Shown here: positions 50,980 to 59,774 of the stretch, piece after piece | How positions within the stretch are numbered: position 1 is the first letter of the stretch | Layout: the number at the start of each line of letters is the position of its first letter | Source of the DNA: Caldifarciminota bacterium | GTDB taxonomy: Bacteria > Hydrothermota > Tepidihabitantia > Tepidihabitantales > Tepidihabitantaceae | Direction: 5' to 3' | Assembly: GCA_026418295.1 (NCBI GenBank) | Contig: JAOABP010000003.1 | Coordinates: forward strand, 179,175-243,174 | Length of the DNA: 64,000 bases | Position numbers and translations under genes: made by a program | Notes under the pieces: model-generated | The model's input: only the letters and a program-made list of their open reading frames with translations | Databases searched by the model: none | What the model was told of the DNA's origin: nothing

Positions 50980-51952
50980 TATCCCCCTTGTTTTCGTAGG
51001 CGTGAATGATTCTTGAAACCAGCGGCGGGCGGACAACATCGCTTTTGTCAAAGTGAACGATACAGATGCCCGGAATGCCGGCAAGCAGTTTTTCCGCCTC
51101 AACCAGGCCGGACCGGTATTTTTCTGAAAGGTCAATCTGAGTGATGTCGCCGGTGATGATCGCCTTGGAGTTCCAGCCCAGCCGGGTAAGAAACATCTTC
51201 ATCTGAGTGGAGGTGGTGTTCTGGGCTTCGTCCAGGATGATGTAGGCATCCGAGAGGGTCCGGCCGCGCATGAAGGCGAGCGGAGCAACTTCGATTACCT
51301 CCTGCTCAATCAGCCGCTGGGTGCGCTCAAGCGGCAGCATGTCAAACAGGGCATCGTAAAGCGGGCGCAGGTAAGGGTCGATTTTCTCCTTGAAGGTGCC
51401 GGGCAGATAACCAAGCGATTCCCCGGCTTCAACCGCCGGACGGGTCAGGATTATCCTGCTGGCACGGCCGGCAATCAGGGCGTGGACCGCAACTGCAACC
51501 GCAAGGTAGGTTTTTCCGGTTCCGGCCGGTCCGATGGCAAACACGATGTCGTTATCACTGATGGCTTCAAGATAGCGGCGCTGGTTGGCACTCTTGGGCA
51601 CAATCGTCTTGCGCGGGGTGTGAATCACCGTCATATCTGCCGGCGCAATGGGCGGTTTTTCCAGCACCGGACTGGAGGTTTCGTTTAGTGTGCCCTTTTC
51701 CTCCCGGAGGCGCCTGATTTCCGCCTCAATAAGTTCCGGAGTAATCCGCTCTCCCCGGCGGCACCGGGCAATGAGCCGGTCAAACAGCTGCTGAAGTTCA
51801 GTTTTCTCAGCACGGGGACCGGAAAGGCGGAGCAGTCCGTCGCGGTAGACAATATAGGTCCGGTAATAGCGGGCAATGGTGGTGAGGTTCATGTCGGCGG
51901 GACCAAGCAGTTCCACCTGGTCCACATCTTCAGCAGGAATAAGGTATCGCAA
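50954..51952 (-). CDS. phoH: PhoH-family ATPase (PhoL)
   Basis: 332 aa. The N-terminal KH-like region (VELLGPADMNLTTIARYY) precedes the P-loop domain with IGPAGTGKTYLAVA, PAVEAGESLGYLPGTFKEKIDPYLRPLYDAL, AYIILDEAQNTTSTQMKMFLTRLG and ITGDITQIDL. PhoH/PhoL is thought to be an RNA helicase or ATPase acting with YbeY. TTG 51952 is the start: it lies 8 nt after a -10 box and no nearby ATG fits the N-terminal domain. It heads phoH-ybeY-CNNM-CNNM-recO. Confidence 0.92.
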   Translation of the reverse strand: MRYLIPAEDVDQVELLGPADMNLTTIARYYRTYIVYRDGLLRLSGPRAEKTELQQLFDRLIARCRRGERITPELIEAEIRRLREEKGTLNETSSPVLEKPPIAPADMTVIHTPRKTIVPKSANQRRYLEAISDNDIVFAIGPAGTGKTYLAVAVAVHALIAGRASRIILTRPAVEAGESLGYLPGTFKEKIDPYLRPLYDALFDMLPLERTQRLIEQEVIEVAPLAFMRGRTLSDAYIILDEAQNTTSTQMKMFLTRLGWNSKAIITGDITQIDLSEKYRSGLVEAEKLLAGIPGICIVHFDKSDVVRPPLVSRIIHAYENKGDNGQSESQK

Positions 51953-51960
51953 CCGGTATC

Positions 51961-51989
51961 ATTTTAACCCGGGGTGATAAGGATGTCAA
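51961..51989 (-). promoter_or_regulatory. Promoter of the phoH operon, leaderless geometry with UUG start
   Basis: TTGACA (51989-51984), 17 nt, TAAAAT (51966-51961), then 8 nt to TTG 51952. It is divergent from the nitroreductase promoter. Confidence 0.6.
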
Positions 51990-52008
51990 ATGAGCGGTAA
52001 AATGTTTT

Positions 52009-52036
52009 TTGACGAGAACCCCGGGGTTGTTATAAT
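52009..52036 (+). promoter_or_regulatory. Promoter of the nitroreductase gene
   Basis: TTGACG (52009-52014), 16 nt, TATAAT (52031-52036). The leader of about 15 nt has AAAGGAGG before TTG 52058. Confidence 0.65.
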
Positions 52037-52057
52037 TCTGAGAGAAAGGAGGCAGAA

Positions 52058-52627
52058 TTGACCGTTGCCGAGGCAATAGAAAAGAGAAGGGCTTACCGTT
52101 CGCTGGTTCCGGTAGAGATTAATGAGGCGCTGATCCGGGATCTGACCCGGCACGCCCAGCTGGCACCGACCTGTTTTAACAGCCAGCCGGCACGGTTTGT
52201 ATTTGTTTATGAGCCGCAGCAGCTGGAACGGTTAAAAGAGGTTTTCAGTCCGGGAAATGAGTGGTGTTATGCAGCCTCAATGGTGGTGGCGGTGTTCAGC
52301 AAAAAGGAGCTGGACTGTGTTATCCGTGACCGGGAGTATTACCTGTTTGATACCGGGATGCAGGTGGCATTCCTTATTCTGCGCGCAACCGAGCTGGGAC
52401 TGGTGGCACACCCGATCGCCGGTTACAGTCCGAAAAAGGTCCGGGAAATCCTGGGTATTCCGGAGGAGTATAATGTGATCACCCTCATCATCATCGGCTT
52501 GCATGCCTCCGAACTGAGTCCGGCGCTCACGGAAAAGCAGATCGCAGCGGAAAGACAGCGGCCGGAACGGCTGCCCATGGAACAGGTGATGTTTCTCAAC
52601 CGTTACCTAGCTGGAAAGGAGGGGTGA
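52058..52627 (+). CDS. Nitroreductase-family flavoprotein
   Basis: 189 aa, small FMN-dependent nitroreductase fold: EAIEKRRAYRSLVPVEI with the FMN-binding Arg-Arg, HAQLAPTCFNSQPARFVFV, FDTGMQVAFLILRATELGLVAHPIAG, VREILGIPEEYNVITLIIIGLH. It reduces nitro or quinone-like substrates with NAD(P)H, or is a thiazole-type FMN enzyme; the substrate is unknown. The start is TTG 52058 with AAAGGAGG at 52045-52052. Its stop overlaps the ATG of the next gene (TGATG). Confidence 0.88.
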   Translation: MTVAEAIEKRRAYRSLVPVEINEALIRDLTRHAQLAPTCFNSQPARFVFVYEPQQLERLKEVFSPGNEWCYAASMVVAVFSKKELDCVIRDREYYLFDTGMQVAFLILRATELGLVAHPIAGYSPKKVREILGIPEEYNVITLIIIGLHASELSPALTEKQIAAERQRPERLPMEQVMFLNRYLAGKEG

Positions 52628-52881
52628 TGAAAAGGCTGCGCCAGCTGCATGTTGTCACCGGAATGATTTTTGCCCCCCTTCTCGCCATTACCGGAATCAC
52701 CGGCGTTCTGATTCTCATCTTTGACCGGTTCTGGGAGCTGCTCCCGGTTCACTCCTGGTTCCGGTGGGGTGGGATTTGTATCGGGTTGGGCCTGATACTG
52801 CTGATCATTACCGGAGCGGCGATCAGGATTAAAGGTGTTATTGACAGCAGAAAGCGGAAGTTTCCACGCGGGCGATTTTAA
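52627..52881 (+). CDS. Small PepSY-TM-like membrane protein
   Basis: 84 aa. It begins KRLRQLHVVTGMIFAPLLAITGITGVLILIF, like the first helix of PepSY-associated membrane proteins, and has a second helix (ICIGLGLILLIITGAAI), then a basic tail (DSRKRKFPRGRF). It may be a stand-alone, shortened PepSY_TM unit. AAAGGAGG overlaps the end of the nitroreductase gene. Function unknown; it may assist membrane electron transfer with the nitroreductase, from context only. Confidence 0.6.
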   Translation: MKRLRQLHVVTGMIFAPLLAITGITGVLILIFDRFWELLPVHSWFRWGGICIGLGLILLIITGAAIRIKGVIDSRKRKFPRGRF

Positions 52882-53062
52882 CGCAAGAATAAATAATTCA
52901 AATAATTAGAAATCAATTAATCTGCCGATCTTAGTGATTTAGTTCTAAGTACAATTTTCTCTAATAGTTATCAGAATTAAATCAAATTAGAAATATTTTT
53001 GCTTTTTAGGGGTGAAATTTACTATTTATATATAGAGAGAAAAGTGCTGAAAAGGAGGTTTT

Positions 53063-54577
53063 GTGGAGCAGTATAATGTTGAGTATCTTGAGACCTCAAG
53101 AGGTCTGCTTGCATCCCTGATCAATTCGCAGCCGGCACCTTTGCGGTCAATTTCGAGGCGGATGATGGGCTGGCTGCTGGCGGGTTGGGAGCCTGAGCCG
53201 GAGCATCTCCATTCGCAGCGGCATAAAAGGCAGGGTAGGCGAGAAGGTTTTGGGGGCAGAATGGCGGATGAGGAATCTGAGCGCTTATTCAAGGATATGA
53301 TACCAAAAGAGTCGAGAGAGGGTTTGGAGGGCAGAATGGCGGAGGCGGAATCTGAGTCTCCTGGTCCGGCAAAATTCCAGCGCCGGCTGGAGGAGATCGT
53401 TCAGCGGGCGCAGAGGAACGGTTATCAAATTCCGCTTGAGGTGCTGTGTGCGGAGTATGGTCTTTCCCGGCCGGAGAAGCTGGCCCTGCTGCTTCTTTTT
53501 TTTGCCCGGCTGAGCGGCGAGGCCGTTTCCGGTACGGACCTGCTGATGGCGGTGGGCGGCGGGTTCCGGGATCTGATTGCGAATCTGACCCTCCTGAGTC
53601 CTGAGGGCAGGCTGATTACCAACCGGCTGATCAAGCCGTGCCAGAAATTTTTCTGGACGCTTGATTGCGATCCGCTGACTGCGGAGTATGGAATCACCGA
53701 GGAGGCTTTCTGGCGGATCTGCGGACAGCACAATCCGTGGCAGGAAAAAAAGGAGGAGAGGGTTTCAGCGCGTCGGGATGAGATGCGGCTGATCTGGATC
53801 AAGGAGCCGGAGGTCAGCCTTGAGCAGCTGGTACTGCCCCGGACGCACCTCCGCCGGATTGAGGATGCACTCTGGCAGTTTGAGCACCTTGCGGAGGCGC
53901 TTCAGAATTACGGGGTCGACCGTGCAATCCCCTACGGCCGGGCGACAACCATGCTCTTCTACGGACCGCCCGGAACGGGCAAGACCGCAACCGCCGAGGC
54001 GATCGCCCGGCGGTTGAAAAGACCGCTGGGTTATGTGCGGTATGACCAGCTTTACAGTAAATGGTTTGGTGAATCGGAAAAAAATGTCCGGATGGTATTT
54101 GAGGAGGCGAGGAAGGCGGGGTGTGTGCTGGTTTTTGATGAGGCGGACGCCTGCTTCGGCCGGCGGCTGGATGAAAGCCACTCTTCCGACCGCGGGCACA
54201 ACCTGATGACCAATATCCTGATGCAGGAGCTGGAGCGTTATGAAGGGCTGATGATCCTGACTACCAATCGCGACTTTGCGCTCGATCCCGCATTTGAGCG
54301 CCGGCTCCTGCTCCGGCTGAAGTTTGAACTCCCGGATGTAGCTGCACGGGAACGAATCTGGCAGAAGTTTCTTGCCGGCTGTCCCAAACTTGCCCCTGAT
54401 GTCTCATTTGCCCAGCTGGCAGTCCGTTTTGCCCTGTCCGGAGGCAAAATCAAGAATGTGGTGCTGAAGGCGGTAACCGCAGCTGCCCGGGAGCAGCGTC
54501 CGATTACGATGGCGGACTTGGAATCGGCAGCCGGCGAGGAGATCGGAAAACAGGAATCAATGCCCATCGGTTTTTAG
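53063..54577 (+). CDS. AAA ATPase with duplicated N-terminal repeat
   Basis: 504 aa. The C-terminal AAA domain has Walker A YGPPGTGKTATAEAIA (about 300), FGESEKNVRMVFEEA, Walker B GCVLVFDEADACFG, the sensor TTNRDFALDPAFERR and a C-terminal lid. An upstream winged-helix-like region (PEKLALLLLFFARLSG) precedes it. The N-terminus (residues 25-105) is charged and low-complexity, and contains two copies of a G-x-x-GRMA-x-x-ES segment. At DNA level a 41-nt segment at 53241-53281 recurs at 53316-53356 with five changes. The AAA domain resembles the VCP/CdcH-like and contractile-injection-associated types. The target is unknown. AAAAGGAGG precedes GTG 53063. No operon partner is clear. Confidence 0.78.
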   Translation: MEQYNVEYLETSRGLLASLINSQPAPLRSISRRMMGWLLAGWEPEPEHLHSQRHKRQGRREGFGGRMADEESERLFKDMIPKESREGLEGRMAEAESESPGPAKFQRRLEEIVQRAQRNGYQIPLEVLCAEYGLSRPEKLALLLLFFARLSGEAVSGTDLLMAVGGGFRDLIANLTLLSPEGRLITNRLIKPCQKFFWTLDCDPLTAEYGITEEAFWRICGQHNPWQEKKEERVSARRDEMRLIWIKEPEVSLEQLVLPRTHLRRIEDALWQFEHLAEALQNYGVDRAIPYGRATTMLFYGPPGTGKTATAEAIARRLKRPLGYVRYDQLYSKWFGESEKNVRMVFEEARKAGCVLVFDEADACFGRRLDESHSSDRGHNLMTNILMQELERYEGLMILTTNRDFALDPAFERRLLLRLKFELPDVAARERIWQKFLAGCPKLAPDVSFAQLAVRFALSGGKIKNVVLKAVTAAAREQRPITMADLESAAGEEIGKQESMPIGF

Positions 54578-54632
54578 GCGCTGGTGCGGGTAACGGAGAT
54601 GACATCCCGGATTGGAGGGGATGTTCCACTTG

Positions 54633-54660
54633 TTGACATCGCAAACGGTTTGGTTATGGT
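54633..54660 (+). promoter_or_regulatory. rpsO promoter
   Basis: TTGACA (54633-54638), 16 nt, TATGGT (54655-54660). The leader of about 18 nt carries GAGGAG before ATG 54685. Confidence 0.6.
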
Positions 54661-54684
54661 ATAGAATAAAAAGAAGAGGAGTAT

Positions 54685-54954
54685 ATGGCTTTAAGCAAGG
54701 AAAAGAAGCAGAAGCTGGTAACCACCTTCCGGTTGCACGAACGGGATACCGGTTCACCAGAGGTACAGATTGCAATTCTGACCGAACGGATTAATCAGCT
54801 GACCGAGCATCTCAAGGTGCACAAGAAGGACAAGCATTCCCGGCGGGGGCTGATCAAGCTGGTGAATGAACGGCGCCGGCATCTGCAGTATCTGGCAAAG
54901 CATCATCAGGACCGCTACGAGAAAATAGTTGCCAGTCTCGGATTGCGGGGTTAG
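54685..54954 (+). CDS. rpsO: 30S ribosomal protein S15
   Basis: 89 aa, standard S15 length, with the conserved [23 protein letters not shown] and [20 protein letters not shown], binding 16S rRNA in the platform. GAGGAG precedes ATG 54685. It is followed 4 nt later by pnp, the usual rpsO-pnp order. Confidence 0.98.
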   Translation: MALSKEKKQKLVTTFRLHERDTGSPEVQIAILTERINQLTEHLKVHKKDKHSRRGLIKLVNERRRHLQYLAKHHQDRYEKIVASLGLRG

Positions 54955-54958
54955 GTTT

Positions 54959-57172
54959 ATGCACCGCGTCGAGACCGAGGTCTGCGGCAGGACCCTGTCT
55001 TTGGAGTTTGGCCGTGTTGCCCGCCAGGCAGATGGCGGAATTTTGGCCCGTTACGGTGATTCGGTGGTGCTGGCAAGTGCGGTTTATAACAAGCAGCCAC
55101 TTGAGACCTATCAGGATTTCTTCCCGCTGGTAGTGGATTACCGGGAGCTGGCTTATGCTGCCGGCAAGATTCCGGGTGGATTTTTCAAGCGGGAGGGGAA
55201 GCCGCGCGACAAGGAAACGCTGACCTGCCGGCTGATTGACCGTCCGATCCGTCCGCTGTTCCCGGATGACTTCCGGAATGAAACGCAGATTATCGCTTAC
55301 CTCCTGTCCACTGATATGGAGAATGAAAGTGAATTTCTGAGTCTGATTGCGGCATCAGCAGCGCTGACCGTTTCTGAGATTCCGTTTCTGGGCCCGATTG
55401 GTGCCTGCCGGGTAGGGAAGATTAACGGCCAGCTGGTGTGTAATCCTCCGATGAGCCAGCTGGATGAGGCGGAAATGTCAATGCTGTTTGTCGGGATTGA
55501 AGGCGATCTGATCATGACCATTGCCGGACAGGCGCGCGAGGTAACGATCAGTGATATTGACCGGGCATGTGAGCTGGCATTGCCCGTGATCCGGCAGACG
55601 ATCGAACTGCAGAAGGAGCTGCAGGCAGCGGTGGGCAAGCCGAAGGTCAGGCCGGCAGCACCGATGATGAGTGACGAGCTCCGGGCAGCGGTGCAGGAGC
55701 TGGCGGCGGAACGGGCACGGGCAACCAATGACATCAAGGACAAGCGCAGCCGGAGTCAGGCACGCCAGGAGCTGGCTAAAGAGGTGGTGGAGAAACTGAG
55801 TGAAAAGTTCCCGGATGCGGAGCTGGCGATCCAGGCGGTCCTGGAGGAAATCATTGCCGCTGATGTGCGCCACCGTATTCTGGACAAGAGCGAGCGGCTC
55901 GATGGCCGGGCGCTGGATGAGCTCCGGCCGATTGAATGTGCGGTCGGCGTTCTGCCCCGAGCACACGGCTCGGCGCTGTTCACCCGGGGACAGACGCAGT
56001 CGCTGGCAACCACGACTCTGGGGACAAAGTCGGATGAGCAGATCATTGATGATGTCGAGCTGGCGATGGAGGAGAAGAAGTCTTTCATGCTTCATTACAA
56101 CTTTCCACCGTTTTCGGTTGGTGAGGTGCGGATGCTGCGCGGTCCCGGGCGCCGGGAGATCGGGCACGGCGATCTGGCAGAGCGGGCATTGCAGGCGGTG
56201 GTACCGAAGGAAGAGGAGTTTCCATACACGATCAGGATTGTGTCGGATATTCTCGAATCCAACGGCAGTTCTTCAATGGCATCGGTCTGTTCGGGATCGC
56301 TGTCAATGATGGATGCGGGGGTGCCGGTCAAGGCGGCAGTCGCCGGTATTGCCATGGGGCTGGTGAAGGAGGATGGCCGGTACCGGATTCTGACTGATAT
56401 CATCGGTGACGAGGACCATTATGGTGACATGGATTTCAAGGTGGCGGGCACCAGTGCCGGCATAACTGCCATTCAGCTGGATCTGAAGCTCCGCGGTGTG
56501 CCCTATTCCATTCTGCATGAGGCGCTGGAACAGGCGACCCGGGCGCGGCTGAAGGTGCTGGAGGTGATGAACGCCTGCATTGACAGGCCGCGGCCGGAAA
56601 TCTCCAAGTATGCGCCGAGAATTGTTTCGTTTGTTATTGACAAGGACAAGATCGGCACCGTGATCGGACCGGGCGGTAAGACCATCCGGAAGATCATTGA
56701 CCAGACGAATACCACTATTGATATCGAGGATGACGGGACGGTTACCATCGCCGCTACCAATCCGGATAATCTGAGAAGGGCGAAGGAGTGGATTGAATCG
56801 CTCGTGGCAGAGGTGGAGGTGGGCAAGATTTACCAGGGAACGGTGACGAGGATCATGAACTTCGGGGCGTTTGTGGAGATCCTGCCCGGTAAGGAGGGAA
56901 TGATTCACATTTCCCAGCTGGGACCGGAGCGGTACCGTCAGGTGACCGATGCGGTGAAGGTCGGCGACAAGGTATGGGTAAAAGTGGTGGAGATTGACGA
57001 GCAGGGGAGGATAAATCTGTCCCGGAAAAAGGCAATGGAGGAACGGGGAGAAATTCCGGTCTCAGATGATACGGGAAGAAGCGACCGGCGCCCCCGGCCT
57101 GGGAGGGCACAACAGCAGACCCGGACCGGCAGTTCCCGGGGTCAGTCACATCAGCACCGGCCCAGGCATTAA
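54959..57172 (+). CDS. pnp: Polyribonucleotide nucleotidyltransferase
   Basis: About 737 aa with two RNase PH domains (GRTLSLEFGRVARQADGG, YREGKPRDKETLTCRLIDRP-type, and LRGPGRREIGHGDLAERAL), a KH domain (VIGPGGKTIRKIIDQTN) and an S1 domain (YQGTVTRIMNFGAFVEILPG). The C-terminal tail is basic and disordered. PNPase degrades RNA 3' to 5' phosphorolytically and would act on the sRNAs and mRNAs here. ATG 54959 is preferred; no clear SD, so coupling to rpsO is likely. Confidence 0.97.
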   Translation: MHRVETEVCGRTLSLEFGRVARQADGGILARYGDSVVLASAVYNKQPLETYQDFFPLVVDYRELAYAAGKIPGGFFKREGKPRDKETLTCRLIDRPIRPLFPDDFRNETQIIAYLLSTDMENESEFLSLIAASAALTVSEIPFLGPIGACRVGKINGQLVCNPPMSQLDEAEMSMLFVGIEGDLIMTIAGQAREVTISDIDRACELALPVIRQTIELQKELQAAVGKPKVRPAAPMMSDELRAAVQELAAERARATNDIKDKRSRSQARQELAKEVVEKLSEKFPDAELAIQAVLEEIIAADVRHRILDKSERLDGRALDELRPIECAVGVLPRAHGSALFTRGQTQSLATTTLGTKSDEQIIDDVELAMEEKKSFMLHYNFPPFSVGEVRMLRGPGRREIGHGDLAERALQAVVPKEEEFPYTIRIVSDILESNGSSSMASVCSGSLSMMDAGVPVKAAVAGIAMGLVKEDGRYRILTDIIGDEDHYGDMDFKVAGTSAGITAIQLDLKLRGVPYSILHEALEQATRARLKVLEVMNACIDRPRPEISKYAPRIVSFVIDKDKIGTVIGPGGKTIRKIIDQTNTTIDIEDDGTVTIAATNPDNLRRAKEWIESLVAEVEVGKIYQGTVTRIMNFGAFVEILPGKEGMIHISQLGPERYRQVTDAVKVGDKVWVKVVEIDEQGRINLSRKKAMEERGEIPVSDDTGRSDRRPRPGRAQQQTRTGSSRGQSHQHRPRH

Positions 57173-57223
57173 CGGGTGGGAAGAGGGATAATTGACCGGA
57201 CAGTGGTAAAGTGAAGTGGAAAG

Positions 57224-58498
57224 ATGAAGTGGGGTGAGACGGGAATTCCGGAGATTCATGCCACCCGGTTGCCGGGTGGCATGTTTGTTATTACCGAAAA
57301 ACTTCCCCATTTCCATTCAGTGACACTGGGGTTTGCCTATCGTGTCGGGGCACGGGATGATCCGCCCGGCCGGGAAGGGATCGCCCACCTGATTGAGCAT
57401 ATGATCTTCAAGGGAACAGGTGAGCTGGATGCCAAAAAGATTAATATCATTGCTGAATCCCATGGTGCTGAGTTGAACGGATTTACCGACAAGGAGGGGA
57501 CCTGCTTCTATGCCCGGTTCCCCCGGGATCAGAGCAGGGTAATTGTAAGACTGATGCGGCAGATTCTTGCCTTACCCGCCTTTGCCGAACCGGAGCTTAT
57601 CAAGGAGAAAGAGGTGGTCCGGGAGGAAATCAGAGCGGGGGAGGAGGATCCTGAGTCCTGTGCGTTGAACCTGCTGTTTACCGCCCTTTTCGGAGTCGGT
57701 CCGCTGGGGCGGCCGGCTATAGGCACTCTTGATTCCATTGACCCGATTTCAGGCAGGGACCTGAGTGAGTTCTACCGGACTAATTACTGTGCCGATAACG
57801 GGGTTGTAGTCGCGGTGGGGGCGGTTGATCATACGGAGCTGGTGGCGTTGCTTTCCGAATTTGGCAATCAGAAATGCGGTCAGTCGGTGCGGCTGCCCAG
57901 TCTGCCCGGACAGCGGAACTTTCTTGTCCGCCACCGGCCGGATATTTCTCAGGTCCATTTATGTCTGGCGGTCCCGGTGTTCTCCTATGCGGATCCCAGA
58001 CGCTATGCCCTTTCGGTTCTGAATACCGCACTTGGAGGGGGTGTTTCATCCCGGCTGTTTCAGCGGCTGCGGGAGGAGGAGGGGCTGGTTTATTCAGTGG
58101 GCAGTTTTATCGAGCTTTACCAGGATACCGGGCTGCTGGCAGTGTATTTTTCTGTCGAACAGCAGAAACTGGCACGGTGTGTCGGGGTGCTGAAGGATGA
58201 ACTGCACCGGTTGAGAACGGAGAAGATTACCCGCGAGGAGTTTGAACGGGCGCTGGTTATGACCCGGAGTGCGGTGCTTTTGGGAATGGAAAGTCCGATT
58301 AACCGGATGTTCCGGTTGAGCCGTGCCTATCTGATCCTGGGGCGGGTTCAGACCTGGGAGGAGATCATCGATGCATATAATCAGGTGACCTGGGAACAGG
58401 TCAACAACCTGATTGAGGAGCTGATAATTGAGGAACGGTTTTATGGCAGTGCAGTTGGTCCGATACCGGAAGCAGAGATGAAGAAGATTATATTCTGA
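57224..58498 (+). CDS. M16 zinc peptidase (processing-peptidase-like)
   Basis: 424 aa. The inverted zinc motif is IAHLIEHMIFKG (HxxEH, about residues 57-61) with the third ligand in VVREEIRAGEEDPE about 75 residues on. The family's second half (YADPRRYALSVLNTALGGGVSSRLFQRLREEEGLVYS) is present. M16 enzymes degrade small peptides in a closed chamber. It is commonly found directly after pnp, as here. ATG 57224 follows a weak SD (GGAAAG). Confidence 0.93.
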   Translation: MKWGETGIPEIHATRLPGGMFVITEKLPHFHSVTLGFAYRVGARDDPPGREGIAHLIEHMIFKGTGELDAKKINIIAESHGAELNGFTDKEGTCFYARFPRDQSRVIVRLMRQILALPAFAEPELIKEKEVVREEIRAGEEDPESCALNLLFTALFGVGPLGRPAIGTLDSIDPISGRDLSEFYRTNYCADNGVVVAVGAVDHTELVALLSEFGNQKCGQSVRLPSLPGQRNFLVRHRPDISQVHLCLAVPVFSYADPRRYALSVLNTALGGGVSSRLFQRLREEEGLVYSVGSFIELYQDTGLLAVYFSVEQQKLARCVGVLKDELHRLRTEKITREEFERALVMTRSAVLLGMESPINRMFRLSRAYLILGRVQTWEEIIDAYNQVTWEQVNNLIEELIIEERFYGSAVGPIPEAEMKKIIF

Positions 58499-58516
58499 GC
58501 AAAGGAGAGGCAAAGT

Positions 58517-59731
58517 ATGATAAACCCAGAACAGGAGTTACGGTTGTCAGTACGTGCCCAGCTCATGCCGGCTTCACCAATCCGGCGTCTGGTCCCGTAT
58601 GCTGAACAGGCGAAAGCCCGGGGAATCAAGGTTTATCATCTGAACATCGGACAGCCGGATATTGAGACCCCGGTTCAAATTATCAATGGCTACCGGCAGA
58701 TTGATATTAAAGTTCTCGAGTACGGTCATTCTGCCGGATTGAAGAGTTATATCAGGACGCTGGTTGACTATTACCACCGGGCGGGAATTGCGGTTGAAGA
58801 AGGGAATATTCTGGTGACCACCGGCGGCAGTGAGGCAATTGCATTTGCTTTGCAGGCGGTATGCGATCCCGGCGATGAGGTTCTGGTGCCAGAGCCGTTC
58901 TACACCAACTATCTCGGGTTCGCAATAATGGCGGGAGTGAAGATTGTGCCGATTACGACCTTCCGGACCAGCGGTTTTGCTCTCCCCGGAAAGGATGAAA
59001 TTGTCCGGCTGATCACCCCCAGGACCCGGGCGATTCTCTTTTCCAACCCCGGTAATCCGACCGGGGCAGTATATACAGAACCGGAGATGATGCTCTTGAA
59101 GGAACTGGCGCTCGAATATAATCTGTTTCTGATCGGCGATGAAGTCTACCGTGAATTTGTCTATGAAGAGGTCAAGCCGGTAAGTGTGCTGAGCCTGCAG
59201 GGGGTGGAGGACCGGACGGTAATGGTTGATTCCATTTCCAAGCGATACAGCGCCTGTGGCGCCCGGATTGGCTGTGTAGTTTCAAGAAACCGCGATTTCA
59301 TGACCGCGATGCTGAAATTCGGACAGGCACGACTCTGTCCGCCAACGATCGATCAGCTGGCGGCACAGGAGGCGGCAAAGATTCCGCCGGCGTATTTTGA
59401 GCAGGTACGTAATGAGTACCGGCGCCGGCGCGATGTGCTCTGCGCCGAGCTGGCGAAGATTCCCGGGGTTGAATTTACGACACCCCGGGGTGCATTTTAT
59501 CTTATTGCCGGACTGCCGGTGGATGATGCCGAACGGTTTGCCATCTTCATGCTGGAGCGGTTTCATGTGAACAATGAAACGGTAATGGTAGCGCCGGGGA
59601 ACGGGTTTTACGCCACACCCGGACTGGGCAGAAATGAGGTGCGTATTGCCTATGTGCTGGAGTGTGAGGCTCTGGTCCGGGCGGTAGCAATTCTGAAGGC
59701 CGGGCTTGCAGCCTATCAGCAGGGGGGATAA
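58517..59731 (+). CDS. Class I/II aminotransferase (aspartate-aminotransferase-like)
   Basis: 404 aa, PLP fold type I. Visible features: HLNIGQPDIETP, VTTGGSEAIAFALQAVCDPGDEVLVPEPFYTNY, FSNPGNPTGAVY, IGDEVYREFVY, and the PLP Lys in VDSISKRYSACGARIGC, plus EVRIAYVLE near the end. The donor is probably aspartate or a related amino acid. AAAGGAG precedes ATG 58517. It follows the M16 gene by about 20 nt. Confidence 0.92.
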   Translation: MINPEQELRLSVRAQLMPASPIRRLVPYAEQAKARGIKVYHLNIGQPDIETPVQIINGYRQIDIKVLEYGHSAGLKSYIRTLVDYYHRAGIAVEEGNILVTTGGSEAIAFALQAVCDPGDEVLVPEPFYTNYLGFAIMAGVKIVPITTFRTSGFALPGKDEIVRLITPRTRAILFSNPGNPTGAVYTEPEMMLLKELALEYNLFLIGDEVYREFVYEEVKPVSVLSLQGVEDRTVMVDSISKRYSACGARIGCVVSRNRDFMTAMLKFGQARLCPPTIDQLAAQEAAKIPPAYFEQVRNEYRRRRDVLCAELAKIPGVEFTTPRGAFYLIAGLPVDDAERFAIFMLERFHVNNETVMVAPGNGFYATPGLGRNEVRIAYVLECEALVRAVAILKAGLAAYQQGG

Positions 59732-59774
59732 AATAGAGTGGTGACAGCTCAGGAGACCGGCGTAAAGGTTTGAT

